64,000 bases of DNA from assembly GCF_000092905.1 (NCBI RefSeq), contig NC_014098.1:2418001-2482000 (forward strand). Reading direction: 5' to 3'. Below are positions 46,229-55,158 of the stretch, piece by piece. This stretch comes from Kyrpidia tusciae DSM 2912. GTDB taxonomy: Bacteria; Bacillota; Bacilli; Kyrpidiales; Kyrpidiaceae. Each line of letters opens with the position of its first letter. The stretch's first letter is position 1. The notes beneath the pieces are model-generated. The model saw only the letters and a list, made by a program, of their open reading frames with translations. It was not told the DNA's origin and did no database searches. Made by a program: the position numbers and the translations under genes.

Positions 46229-47407
46229 TCATCCGAGGGTGGCCACCGCTGCCTGAGCAAGACCTACGAGGCCGCCCAGCACCGCCCCCATCCACGTGAT
46301 CATCGCCAGTTCCTTCCGGGCCACATCCAGGATGAGCCGCTCCAGTTCGGGGAGGGGAAATCGATTCACCTGCTCTTCAACAATTCGCGCCAGAGGGACG
46401 CGGCGCCACAGGTGGGGAAGGAGGATATCCACGCGTGTCAAAATCCAGGTGCGCAACCGGGGTTCCCAGCGATCGCGCCTCTTTTCAACCCACCGCCACA
46501 CCTCGCCCAGCTGGGCTTCCACCCACTCTCGATCGGCCAACTGCTCACAGACCACTTCCTGGATCAAAAGGGGAGCCGCGCCACCCGGCCGCTGTTCCAA
46601 GAGGCCCGCAACGCCCGGCAACAATTCCTTCTTGAACCAGCCCTCCACCGTACCGGCGGTGCCCGGGGCCGTCAGCCAATCCCGCAAAGCCCGAAGCAAC
46701 TCCTCGGCCACCCGATCCTCGGCACCCAGGGCGCCGGCCAAACGGCCGAGCCACCCTTGGTGCTGCAACCAGCGCTGGATTTCCTCTCCAACCGCCCGGC
46801 GCACCCTCAGTTCCTGGGTGGCAGCCGCGGCGAACTCGAGACCCCGGCCGATGAGTTCCCGGATCAGCTCCGCCCCTTCTACACTGTCCGCCAGCCCCCG
46901 GACAAGGCCGGGGACAAAGCGGGCGAATAAATCCCGGGAAACCCCGCCCCGTTCCACACCCGGGAGCAAGGCTTGTCCCGTTTCCGATTCCTCCGGGGCG
47001 CCCCGATGGCCGAAGGATCGGCACCCCTCGGACCAATCCGCGACCTCATTCGCCAGTCGGGCCAGCCCCTCCGCCTCCACCCACGCGGCCAGGTGATCCA
47101 GCGCCTCGCGAAACGCACCTTCCATATCCATCGTCCGCAAGGCCTTTTGCACGCTGTGCGCCGGAAGAAGATATTCTTGGACAATCTCGCCCACCCGATG
47201 GGCGATCTCCCCCCGACGCCGGGGAATCAATCCGGGAGTCATCGGCACCCGCCATCTTCCGATTCGCCACGGGTGCCACGGACGAAACAACATTGCAATC
47301 GCCAAACCATTGGTCACCAGACCGATAAACGCCCCGGTGACCACCGACAAGACCACTTGGAAAAGGTGCAATGGGCTCCACTCCGCATTCCTGAGTTCAT
47401 TCGTCAA
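46229..47407 (-). CDS. DUF445 family membrane protein (YheB-like)
   Basis: A 392-residue DUF445 protein. The N-terminal membrane segment is VVTGAFIGLVTNGLAIAMLFRP, followed by the family motif MTPGLIPRRRGEIAHRVG, a long amphipathic helical middle and a terminal hydrophobic helix MGAVLGGLVGLAQAAVATLG. The start is uncertain: TTG at 47407 overlaps the stop of the upstream ThDP enzyme (TTGA) and fits coupling; no ATG or GTG is better placed. Function of DUF445 is unknown. Confidence 0.78.
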   Translation of the reverse strand: MTNELRNAEWSPLHLFQVVLSVVTGAFIGLVTNGLAIAMLFRPWHPWRIGRWRVPMTPGLIPRRRGEIAHRVGEIVQEYLLPAHSVQKALRTMDMEGAFREALDHLAAWVEAEGLARLANEVADWSEGCRSFGHRGAPEESETGQALLPGVERGGVSRDLFARFVPGLVRGLADSVEGAELIRELIGRGLEFAAAATQELRVRRAVGEEIQRWLQHQGWLGRLAGALGAEDRVAEELLRALRDWLTAPGTAGTVEGWFKKELLPGVAGLLEQRPGGAAPLLIQEVVCEQLADREWVEAQLGEVWRWVEKRRDRWEPRLRTWILTRVDILLPHLWRRVPLARIVEEQVNRFPLPELERLILDVARKELAMITWMGAVLGGLVGLAQAAVATLG

Positions 47408-49125
47408 TACGTGTCCACCGGACTGTCGTCCACTTCCCACAACTGGCGATCCCGTAAGGGAAAGGCCCGCCAGAGATTGGCCGGGAGATCTTGCCACGCC
47501 ACTTTTTGATACGCAAAACCGAAGGCACCGGCCAGTTGTTCCATGTTTGGGCCGGGCAGTTCCACATGGGCCGTGCGCCCATAGGCCTTGCGCTGATTAT
47601 CCCTGACGGAGCCGTAAGCCCGGTTATTGAAGACCACCACCAGGAGGGGAACGTTTTCCTGAACGGCGGTGGCCAACTCCGGGAGCGTGAACATCAAACT
47701 CCCGTCACCGGTGAGGGCTACCGCCTGCCCCGCGCCGCCGAGCGCCGCCCCTACTGCCGCGGGTACGGCGAAGCCCAGGGAGCAATACTGCATCGGGTAG
47801 AGAAACCCGCCCGGGTTTAACACCGGCAGGTACCTGGCCATGGCGATACCCACCAGACAACTGTCTACGGCCAGCACGGCGTTGATAGGGAGGGCGTGGC
47901 GCACGGCCCGAAGCCAGAGATCAAACTCCGGGGCCACTCGCTCGGCCTCCGCGGCGGCCGCGGTCCGGGCCAGATGGGCGCGGTGAGCTTGGGCGCCGTC
48001 CCGCGCCCCGGCTTCCTCCCAGGGCGAGTTTTCGAGCAGGCTCCGGAGCACGGCATCGAGCGGGCCCGCCACCACCGCGGACACCGCAGCATCCGGTCGC
48101 ACCGCCCGGGGATCGGGGGTAATCAGCACCGTTTCCGCTCTGGGCCTTTGCTCCCGGTGCCAGTCCCGCAGGGACCAACGGGTCCCGATGGCCAGGATCC
48201 CGTCGCAGCCGGCGAGAAGCTTCTCAACCCCCGGAATCCAGGTGGTACCCGCGAACCACGGATCACTTCCGGAGATGACCCCTTTTGCCGCAACGGTGGT
48301 CAAAGCCGGTACCCCCCATCGGCTGACCAATTCCCGACAGAGAGAGGCAACGGATGCGGCCTCGGGACCCACCACCACCGCCGGGCGCTTCCAAGAGCGG
48401 ATTTTCCCTTCCAGAAGTCCCAGCCAAGGGGACGGGTTCCCGTCGCCCGCGAAATAGACGGGCCAGGGCAACGAAGGCTCTCCTTCGCGATTGCCGCGGG
48501 ACAGCGGATCGGGTCCGGCACTCCCCGTCGCAGACGGAAGATCGGGATCAGGCGAGACGCCGGCCCGAGGTACACCGGTCTCCTCAACCTCCCCGGCCGG
48601 CGGGGTGATTTCGGAGACGTCCGCATCCAGCAAATCATAAGGAATATCGATATACAGCGGCGCAGCACGCCCGACAAATCGCGTGTCGAGGACCTCTTGC
48701 ATCATTCGGGCGGCCTCCTCGGGACGGGGCACCGTGAGGGAGAACTTCACTAACCCTTCGACCAGAGCACTCTGGTCGGGCAACTCGTGAAGAGCTCCCC
48801 GGCCTTGCCCCACGTCTCGGGAGCGCGGCAAAGTGGCCACGACGATCATCCCCGAAGAGCCCCCCTCGGCTTCGGCAATGCCGGTCAACGCATTGGTCAG
48901 CCCGGGGCCCGTGATCGGGAGCACCAGGGCGTATTTGCCCGTGGTCCGATAGTACCCGTCTGCCATGTACGCCGCGCCCAGTTCGTGCCGGGCGATTACC
49001 GTGCGGATCCTCCCATCCCTTTTCAATGCATCGAAGAGCGCCATGTTGTGGACACCGGGAATCCCGAAGGCGATCTCGATTCCCGCCGCAGCCCATTGTT
49101 CGACCCATAGATCCGCAACCCGCAT
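47404..49125 (-). CDS. ThDP-dependent enzyme, acetolactate synthase-like
   Basis: A 573-residue thiamine diphosphate enzyme of the acetolactate synthase/benzoylformate decarboxylase superfamily. Glu48 in [16 protein letters not shown] activates the cofactor, and the ThDP-Mg motif is [22 protein letters not shown] Pro/Gly-rich insert (about 190-225) links the first and second domains. The ATG at 49125 follows GAGAGGGATG. There is no ilvN partner and no ilv gene nearby, so biosynthetic acetolactate synthesis is unlikely; the substrate is unknown. Confidence 0.82.
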   Translation of the reverse strand: MRVADLWVEQWAAAGIEIAFGIPGVHNMALFDALKRDGRIRTVIARHELGAAYMADGYYRTTGKYALVLPITGPGLTNALTGIAEAEGGSSGMIVVATLPRSRDVGQGRGALHELPDQSALVEGLVKFSLTVPRPEEAARMMQEVLDTRFVGRAAPLYIDIPYDLLDADVSEITPPAGEVEETGVPRAGVSPDPDLPSATGSAGPDPLSRGNREGEPSLPWPVYFAGDGNPSPWLGLLEGKIRSWKRPAVVVGPEAASVASLCRELVSRWGVPALTTVAAKGVISGSDPWFAGTTWIPGVEKLLAGCDGILAIGTRWSLRDWHREQRPRAETVLITPDPRAVRPDAAVSAVVAGPLDAVLRSLLENSPWEEAGARDGAQAHRAHLARTAAAAEAERVAPEFDLWLRAVRHALPINAVLAVDSCLVGIAMARYLPVLNPGGFLYPMQYCSLGFAVPAAVGAALGGAGQAVALTGDGSLMFTLPELATAVQENVPLLVVVFNNRAYGSVRDNQRKAYGRTAHVELPGPNMEQLAGAFGFAYQKVAWQDLPANLWRAFPLRDRQLWEVDDSPVDTY

Positions 49126-49160
49126 CGGCCATCCCTCTCTTCTATGACTATTCATCTCAT

Positions 49161-49614
49161 CTATCGCTCCTGCACCACAATCCTCCCCGGCCACCGCCAG
49201 CCCACCTTGGCCAAATTCAGCAGGCCGATCAGTTCCCCCGGTCGACAGGGCTCCGGCCGTTCGACACATCCCGCCCAGGCTGCCAAGCGCCCGATCACCG
49301 CCTCCGGCTTCACCCCGCTACGGCGCAACTCCCGCAAGGCCAGCGCCCCGTGCCGCTTGGAAAGACGCCGGCCCGCCGAGTCCACCAGCAGGGGGACATG
49401 GGCGTACCGGGGCACTGGAAGGCCCAGGGTCTCGAACAGATCCCGCTGGATCGGGATCCAAATCCTCCACCCGCAGAACCCAACTCCCTCCGGACCCGCG
49501 AACCTGCAGCCAACTGAGCAGGGCCACCCAGGCGTGGCCCAGGTGCAGAAAACCTGTCGGGCTCGGGGCAAATCGGCCCCGGATCCCCTCCGCCATCACC
49601 GCGCTCATCTCCAT
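49161..49614 (-). pseudogene. gluQ: Decayed glutamyl-Q tRNA(Asp) synthetase gene
   Basis: Two pieces in different frames together resemble a truncated GluQ/GluRS-like catalytic domain. The first (from ATG 49614) encodes [19 protein letters not shown], the HIGH-type ATP motif, and VLRVEDLDP. Then the frame shifts and most of the middle is missing. The second encodes [20 protein letters not shown], which holds the KMSKS-equivalent, and a C-terminal helix region. An intact gene is about 900 bp; only about 450 bp remain. It lies upstream of pckA on the opposite strand. Confidence 0.8.
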
Positions 49615-49683
49615 CCACGGGCAAATAGGGTGTTACATTTTGCCGAATTCACATGTCACTTATATCAAGATCCGGGAAAAGTA

Positions 49684-49712
49684 TTGCGTCCCAATCCCCA
49701 CCTCGGTACAAT
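49684..49712 (+). promoter_or_regulatory. Promoter of pckA
   Basis: TTGCGT (49684-49689), a 17-bp spacer and TACAAT (49707-49712), about 34 bp before the pckA ATG. Confidence 0.65.
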
Positions 49713-49746
49713 AAGAACAACATTTGGTTCCGGGAAAGGATGCGCT

Positions 49747-51330
49747 ATGAAAACGGATACGCTGGAAAAGAATCTCCTTCGCCTGGCCCAAGGTCCGGGG
49801 GCACAACACCAGCTTGCCGTGCCCCAACTGATCGAGGCGGCCCTGCGCAACGGGGAGGCCGTCCTCACCGCTTCCGGCGCCTTGGCGGCAACCACCGGGA
49901 AATATACCGGGCGTTCCCCCAAAGACAAGTTTATCGTAAGAGAGCCGGGCAGTGAAACCCACATCCACTGGGGCACTGTCAACCAGCCCTTCGATCGCAA
50001 CCGTTTTGAGGAGTTGGTCGATCGGGTGACCGATTATTTGACCGACAAAAACCGGTATGTGTTCGACGGATTCGCGGGCGCGGACCCGCGCTATCGCCTG
50101 CCCATTCGGGTAATCACCGAGCGGGCGTGGCACAACCTGTTCGCTCACCAGCTGTTTATTCGCCCTTCCGGCGAGGAACTCAGTGGACATCAACCGGAGT
50201 TCACCGTAATTTCCGCTCCGGGCTATCAAGCGGAACCCGAGCGGGATGGCACTCGCTCCGAGGCGGCCATCATCATTAGTTTTGAACACCGGCTGGTCCT
50301 CATCTGTGGCACCGAGTACGCCGGCGAGATCAAAAAGTCGATTTTTACCGTGATGAATTATCTCTTGCCCCGCCGGGGTGTCCTGTCCATGCACTGCTCG
50401 GCCAACGTCGGTAAAGGCGGGGACACGGCGCTCTTTTTTGGCCTTTCGGGCACGGGGAAAACCACCCTGTCCGCCGATCCGGAGAGAGAGTTGATCGGAG
50501 ACGACGAACACGGCTGGTCCGAGGACGGCGTGTTCAACATCGAGGGCGGTTGTTACGCCAAATGCATCGACTTGTCCAGGGAGTTGGAGCCCCAGATCTG
50601 GAGAGCGATCCGGTACGGTGCAGTGTTGGAGAACGTGATCCTCGATCCCGCCACCCGGGAGGAGTTGTACGATCGGCGGGATCTCACCGAGAACACCCGG
50701 GCCGCCTATCCAGTGGAGCATATCGCCAACGCCCGGATCCCGGGTACCGCAGGTCACCCGCAAACGGTGATTTTTCTCACTGCCGACGCCTACGGGGTTC
50801 TGCCCCCCATTTCCCGCTTGAACCGGGAACAGGCGATGTTTCATTTTTTATCCGGCTACACAAGCAAATTGGCCGGAACCGAACGCGGAGTCACTGAACC
50901 GGAAGCCACCTTCTCCACTTGTTTCGGCGCCCCCTTCCTGCCCCTGCGCCCCTCGGTGTACGCCGAGATGTTGGGGCAGAAAATCGACCGGCACGGGGTG
51001 CGGGTGTTCTTAGTCAACACCGGTTGGACCGGTGGACCCTACGGGGTGGGAACCCGCATGAAACTCGCCTACACCCGGGCCATGGTGCGGGCGGCACTTT
51101 CGGGGTCTTTGGACCGGGTGGAATACATCCGCGAACCCTATTTTGGCCTGTCGGTGCCCAAAACTTGCCCGGATGTACCACCGGAGGTGCTATTGCCGAA
51201 AAATACCTGGGCAGACCCCGAGGCCTACGACGCCAAAGCCCGGGAGCTCGCCCGACATTTCCGGGAGAACATCCGCAAGATGGCCGGGGTACCGGCCGCA
51301 GTCCTCGCCGCCGCACCTCCCATCGAATAG
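49747..51330 (+). CDS. pckA: Phosphoenolpyruvate carboxykinase (ATP)
   Basis: A 527-residue ATP-type PEP carboxykinase, the gluconeogenic step from oxaloacetate. The substrate segment [10 protein letters not shown], the P-loop [14 protein letters not shown] and the metal-binding [21 protein letters not shown] are present, as is [12 protein letters not shown]. The ATG at 49747 with AAAGGA upstream follows a good promoter; the open frame extends to 49144 but that part is the antisense of the gluQ remnant. A strong terminator follows. It fits growth on lactate together with LutABC. Confidence 0.96.
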   Translation: MKTDTLEKNLLRLAQGPGAQHQLAVPQLIEAALRNGEAVLTASGALAATTGKYTGRSPKDKFIVREPGSETHIHWGTVNQPFDRNRFEELVDRVTDYLTDKNRYVFDGFAGADPRYRLPIRVITERAWHNLFAHQLFIRPSGEELSGHQPEFTVISAPGYQAEPERDGTRSEAAIIISFEHRLVLICGTEYAGEIKKSIFTVMNYLLPRRGVLSMHCSANVGKGGDTALFFGLSGTGKTTLSADPERELIGDDEHGWSEDGVFNIEGGCYAKCIDLSRELEPQIWRAIRYGAVLENVILDPATREELYDRRDLTENTRAAYPVEHIANARIPGTAGHPQTVIFLTADAYGVLPPISRLNREQAMFHFLSGYTSKLAGTERGVTEPEATFSTCFGAPFLPLRPSVYAEMLGQKIDRHGVRVFLVNTGWTGGPYGVGTRMKLAYTRAMVRAALSGSLDRVEYIREPYFGLSVPKTCPDVPPEVLLPKNTWADPEAYDAKARELARHFRENIRKMAGVPAAVLAAAPPIE

Positions 51331-51377
51331 GGGGCTATTGGCAAGGATATGTTGCCCAGGTTTGTGCATTGTTGGAC

Positions 51378-51421
51378 AAAAAACGCGCCGCTGGCTTTAT
51401 GAAAAAGGGCGGCGCGTTTTT
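51378..51421. terminator. Bidirectional terminator between pckA and the btu operon
   Basis: AAAAAACGCGCCGC (51378-51391) and GCGGCGCGTTTTT (51409-51421) form a long GC stem with T-runs on both strands. The left arm and loop also encode the end of the small minus-strand gene. Confidence 0.88.
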
Positions 51422-51639
51422 CCATGTTTAAACCGGATGCTCCTCGCTTTTTCGTTGGTCCGCTCCCACACCCACCCTTTGGCCTCCCATTCGGCGATGG
51501 TTTGTCGAATCGCCTCCTCAGACCACTGATCCGGGGCCAAATACACCACCTTGCCGCGGATGTGGTTGGTCCAAATATACCCCCCGATGAAAAGGACCGT
51601 CAGGCCGAGAAAGACGGATAGAAGGATCACGAACTGCAT
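51397..51639 (-). CDS. Small single-TM membrane protein, unknown
   Basis: An 80-residue protein with one N-terminal membrane segment (about 2-22, FVILLSVFLGLTVLFIGGY) and a charged cytoplasmic part with two Trp-rich stretches (WSEEAIRQTIAEWEAKGWVW). AAAGGAACGG precedes the ATG. It overlaps the btuD end by 13 bp and is the last gene of the B12 uptake operon. Its last codons are read from the terminator stem. Function unknown. Confidence 0.6.
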   Translation of the reverse strand: MQFVILLSVFLGLTVLFIGGYIWTNHIRGKVVYLAPDQWSEEAIRQTIAEWEAKGWVWERTNEKARSIRFKHGKTRRPFS

Positions 51640-52550
51640 GACATCCGTTCCTTTCTATTGCCGCCGGGCATCGGGTCCGGCGTCCCCGCCCATTGGGCTC
51701 CGCCGCGTCCGCCCGCACCGCCCCATCCCGCCGCATCCAAAACACTCCCGGGCGGAGCCGGAAGTACGATCTGCGGCACCCCCGCATCCGGGTGACGCAG
51801 GACCCGGGGGCGAATGCCGTACACCGACTCGATGTGATCTTCGGTCAGCACCTCCGCCGGCGATCCGTAGGCTTCGGTGGTCCCACCCTTTAACAACAAG
51901 GTCCTGTGGGCATAGAGCGCGGCAAGATTCAGATCATGGAGCACGACAATCACCGCCGGCCTGCTGCCTTCCCTTCCCCGCCCCGCCGTGCCCCCGCACA
52001 CGAGGTTTAAAATCTGCGTCTGGCGGCCAATATCGAGAAAAGTGGTGGGCTCGTCCAGGATGAGCACGTCGGGCTCCTGGGCCAACACCATCGCCAGGGC
52101 CACGATCTGCCGTTGGCCGCCACTCAGATGATCAACGGGCCACCCGGCGAGATCATTCAGCCCGGTTTCCCACAAAACTCGTTCCACCACCCGCCGGTCG
52201 CGGTTCGTTTCGCCGCGCCACGACCTCACGTGGGGGTGGCGCCCCATCATGACCGTATCGTACACCGAAAACCCGCCGGCCACCAGGGGGGTCTGGGGTA
52301 ATACGGCCATCCGCCGGGCCAACTGCCGTCTGGAATACGAAGATACGGGCACCCCGTCCAGGCTCACCCGGCCGCGATCCGGGGGCTCTATCCCCGTCAC
52401 CAGGCGGACCAAGGTGCTCTTGCCCGCACCATTGGGCCCGATGATCGCCAGGACCGTCCCCGGGGTCACGGAAAACGAAACATCCCGGAGAACCTCCCGG
52501 TCTCCGTAGGATTTACAAAGCCCGACCGCTTCTAATTTCGCCCCGTCCAT
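51627..52550 (-). CDS. btuD: B12 (or siderophore) ABC transporter ATPase, BtuD type
   Basis: A 307-residue ABC ATPase of the FecE/BtuD class. Walker A is GPNGAGKST, signature LSGGQRQIV, Walker B VLILDEPTTFLD. A C-terminal extension of about 40 residues is rich in Gly/Pro/Ala and unusual. The ATG at 52550 follows AAGGGGGCG. It is the third gene of btuFCD; the upstream riboswitch argues for cobalamin rather than iron-siderophore uptake. Confidence 0.9.
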   Translation of the reverse strand: MDGAKLEAVGLCKSYGDREVLRDVSFSVTPGTVLAIIGPNGAGKSTLVRLVTGIEPPDRGRVSLDGVPVSSYSRRQLARRMAVLPQTPLVAGGFSVYDTVMMGRHPHVRSWRGETNRDRRVVERVLWETGLNDLAGWPVDHLSGGQRQIVALAMVLAQEPDVLILDEPTTFLDIGRQTQILNLVCGGTAGRGREGSRPAVIVVLHDLNLAALYAHRTLLLKGGTTEAYGSPAEVLTEDHIESVYGIRPRVLRHPDAGVPQIVLPAPPGSVLDAAGWGGAGGRGGAQWAGTPDPMPGGNRKERMSCSS

Positions 52551-52600
52551 CTCGCGCCCCCTTCTCCGCACCCCAATTCGCCCACCCCGCCGACCCCTCG

Positions 52601-53629
52601 CTACCGCCCCTGCCGGTGAAGCAGGTAGGCAAAAAACGGCGCCCCGCAAAAAGCGGTGATCGCCCCGATGGGGATCTCCTGCCCGGGAACCACGGTGCGG
52701 GCGACGTTATCCGCCCAGAGTAGAAATACGCCGCCCCCCAGGGCAGACAGCGGCACCAAAGTGCGGTGGTCCGGTCCAGCCAGGATGCGAAGCACATGGG
52801 GGACCACCAAGCCCACAAACCCGATGATCCCGGCCACGGACACCGCCGCCGCCGTCATGAGGGAGGCCGCCCCCAAAATCACCAGCCGGACGGCCCCCAC
52901 GTCCACCCCGAGGTGTGCCGCCTCCTCTTCCCCCAAAGTCAGGACGTTCAGGTTTCGCGCCTCCCACCAAACCACCGTCAACCCCAGGGCCGTAGCGGGA
53001 ACTAAACTCCAGATCAGCCGGGGATCCCGATTGGCCAGGCTTCCCAACAGCCACAGCATCACATTGGGCAGTCGGTTCGATGCGGCCACCATCAACACGG
53101 TGAGGATGGCTCCAAAAAAAGACTGGACCACCACTCCGGCGAGAATCAGCGTATTGTTCCGAGGACCCGGCCCCCGGATCGAGCCCAGCCAAAACACCGC
53201 CGCCAACCCGGCAAGACCGCCGACAAAAGCCAGCCCCGGCACGGCGAACAGACCGTACAGCCCCACCTGTCCCCCGAACAGAATGCCCGCCACCGCCCCC
53301 AGGGCCGCCCCGGAAGACACGCCGAGGACAAAGGGGTCCGCCAGGGGGTTGCGCAACACCCCTTGATAAGCCGCGCCCGCGGCCCCGAGGGCCGCTCCGA
53401 CCAAAAGGGCGAGAACCGCCCGGGGGAAGCGGATCTCCCACACCACCGCCTGAATCCAGCCCCCGGCAGCCTCCGGGGCTTGGGCACCCGGTCCCGCCAG
53501 CACCGCCCGCCAGAGACTGCCCAGATCCAGGGCGGTCGGTCCGATGGCCACACTGACGGCCAGGGACAACAGGGCGGCGGCCAACCAGGCCCCGACCCCT
53601 ATCCATGACCGACGACGATCCCTTCTCAT
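52601..53629 (-). CDS. btuC: B12 ABC transporter permease, BtuC type (FecCD family)
   Basis: A 342-residue permease with about ten membrane segments of the FecCD/BtuC family. Signatures are RNPLADPFVLGVSSGAALGA, LANRDP, FVGLVVPHVLR and PIGAITAFCGAPFFAYLL. The ATG at 53629 has no strong ribosome binding site and lies 9 bp after the btuF stop, so it is probably translated by coupling. Confidence 0.92.
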   Translation of the reverse strand: MRRDRRRSWIGVGAWLAAALLSLAVSVAIGPTALDLGSLWRAVLAGPGAQAPEAAGGWIQAVVWEIRFPRAVLALLVGAALGAAGAAYQGVLRNPLADPFVLGVSSGAALGAVAGILFGGQVGLYGLFAVPGLAFVGGLAGLAAVFWLGSIRGPGPRNNTLILAGVVVQSFFGAILTVLMVAASNRLPNVMLWLLGSLANRDPRLIWSLVPATALGLTVVWWEARNLNVLTLGEEEAAHLGVDVGAVRLVILGAASLMTAAAVSVAGIIGFVGLVVPHVLRILAGPDHRTLVPLSALGGGVFLLWADNVARTVVPGQEIPIGAITAFCGAPFFAYLLHRQGR

Positions 53630-53638
53630 GGCTGCGGC

Positions 53639-54610
53639 TCAGGGTTGGAACAACTGCGGATAGAAGAGCTTGGCCAGGGTTTCCGCCCCGTCGACGATCC
53701 GGGGGCCCGGACGACTGACCAAGTCCGAGTCGACGGAATACACCCGGTTATTGCGCACGGCGTCCACGACTTGCCACCCGGGCCGCTGTTTCGGCTTGTC
53801 CACGGCATCGGGCACGTAATACCCGTAGGTCACCACGATCACCTGGGGATTTTTTTGGATCAGCACTTCGGCGTTCATCGGCTTCCACCCGTTTAGATCC
53901 GACGCCACGTTGATGCCCCCGGCCAGGCGGATCAACTCGTCCATAAACGTGTGGTTCCCCGCCGTATACAATTGGTTCGGATCGGCCTCCACGTACACCC
54001 GCACCCGTTTGTCCGGGGGGATTGGCGACACTTTGGCCGCAATGGCCGAAGCTTTGGCCTTCATTTGATTGACCAGGACCGCGGCCTGGGGCGTCCGGTT
54101 CGTGATCTCGCCCAGCGCCTCAATGGTCCGATACACCGCCTCCAGACTTTGAGGGTCATACACCACGGCGGTCAGCCCGGCGTTTCTCACCGCCTGAACC
54201 ATGGTCTCGTTGTGAGAACCGAGCACCACCAGGTCCGGGTGAAGGGCCACCAGCCGCTCGATGGGCGGGTTCAATCCGTCCAGGACCGCTTCCACTTTCT
54301 TTTGAACCCCCGGAGGATAGTTATCCCACGTCGTGACGCCCGCCACCCTCCCCTCCAGACCCAGGGCAAACAGGATCTCCGTGTGACTGGGAATCAAAGA
54401 GACGATCCGCCGGGGTTCCCGGGCAATGGTCACCGATGTCCCGCTGTCATCTTTGATCGTGAGCGGATAGTGGGTGACTGCCGGCGGACTCGCCCCTCCC
54501 TGGGGCGACGCGGAAGGAGCCGCCCCAGTTCCGCAGGAAGAAAGAATCAAGATCACCGCGAAAAGAATGAAGACCGTCCAGAGCTTTCGCTTCCCATCCG
54601 TTCGGACCAT
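53639..54610 (-). CDS. btuF: B12-binding lipoprotein, BtuF type
   Basis: A 323-residue substrate-binding lipoprotein. The lipobox is LSSC. Family features: PRRIVSLIPSHTEILFALGL, LVALHPDLVVLGS, a central rigid helix and WKPMNAEVLIQKNPQVIVVT. The ATG at 54610 follows GGGAGGC. It is the first gene of the operon controlled by a cobalamin riboswitch and terminator. Confidence 0.92.
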   Translation of the reverse strand: MVRTDGKRKLWTVFILFAVILILSSCGTGAAPSASPQGGASPPAVTHYPLTIKDDSGTSVTIAREPRRIVSLIPSHTEILFALGLEGRVAGVTTWDNYPPGVQKKVEAVLDGLNPPIERLVALHPDLVVLGSHNETMVQAVRNAGLTAVVYDPQSLEAVYRTIEALGEITNRTPQAAVLVNQMKAKASAIAAKVSPIPPDKRVRVYVEADPNQLYTAGNHTFMDELIRLAGGINVASDLNGWKPMNAEVLIQKNPQVIVVTYGYYVPDAVDKPKQRPGWQVVDAVRNNRVYSVDSDLVSRPGPRIVDGAETLAKLFYPQLFQP

Positions 54611-54731
54611 GTCCGAGCCTCCCTCATCTGCCAATGTGCCTTCTCCTCCGGGGGAGGGGCCGGGGAAAGGCCGTCTCCTAAGCCTGGTCGCGGGATATGC
54701 CCGGCGGGCTCTTGACTCATTCCCGAAGCCC

Positions 54732-54757
54732 AAAAAGAAAACCCGGCGTTCGCCGGG
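54732..54757 (-). terminator. Terminator of the B12 riboswitch expression platform
   Basis: On the minus strand CCCGGCG, loop AA, CGCCGGG (54742-54757), then TTTTCTTTTT. It lies about 90 bp after the aptamer and 120 bp before btuF, as expected for cobalamin-dependent termination. Confidence 0.85.
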
Positions 54758-54845
54758 GGGATGCTCCTCGCACGGCAGGGTTTCCACGTCCGTACCCTTG
54801 CCGCCTCTTCCCCGGCCTTTCCGCGAAGGCCCCTCGGGAGTTCGA

Positions 54846-55012
54846 CCGGGTAGGTCTCCTGGCTTCCGGGTCTTCGCGCGCTTTCGCCTTCCCCGCGATG
54901 GGCGAGTGGCATCTTGAAAACGCACTCTCCGGTTACAGTGGCGGGACCGCCCGGGATTCTCACCCGGTTCCCCGTTACGCCCCGAAGGGCACCCGGCCTG
55001 TCTCCGTTGTAA
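54846..55012 (-). promoter_or_regulatory. Cobalamin riboswitch
   Basis: On the minus strand the classic features occur in order: GGTGCCC near the 5' side, GGGTGAGAATCCC, the conserved GCCACTG (54936-54942) and AAGCCAGGAGACCTACC at the 3' side (B12 box). It controls btuFCD: high B12 should favour the downstream terminator. The boundaries are approximate. Confidence 0.93.
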
Positions 55013-55033
55013 AATGCATGAATCCGCATCCCC

Positions 55034-55062
55034 AGTATAACGACTCCCGCCTTGCCCGGCAA
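55034..55062 (-). promoter_or_regulatory. Promoter of the riboswitch/btuFCD unit
   Basis: On the minus strand TTGCCG (55057-55062), a 17-bp spacer and TATACT (55034-55039). Confidence 0.6.
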
Positions 55063-55076
55063 GCCGGGCTCTTTCT

Positions 55077-55090
55077 CAAACGACCGTTTG
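55077..55090. repeat. Inverted repeat upstream of the acyl-CoA dehydrogenase gene
   Basis: CAAACG (55077-55082) and CGTTTG (55085-55090) are perfect arms with 2-bp spacing, just upstream of a TATACT element (55096-55101). It is a possible operator for a fatty-acid-responsive regulator. Confidence 0.4.
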
Positions 55091-55158
55091 GATGATATAC
55101 TCAACATAGCCCTCGGCTTCGAAGAACCCGTCCATAAACCAGAAAGGAGAGCCACGCC

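Noticed and set aside
49144-49746. N-terminal extension of the pckA frame by about 200 residues
   Set aside because: The extension is antisense to the gluQ remnant. The canonical PEPCK start at 49747 has a ribosome binding site and promoter just upstream.
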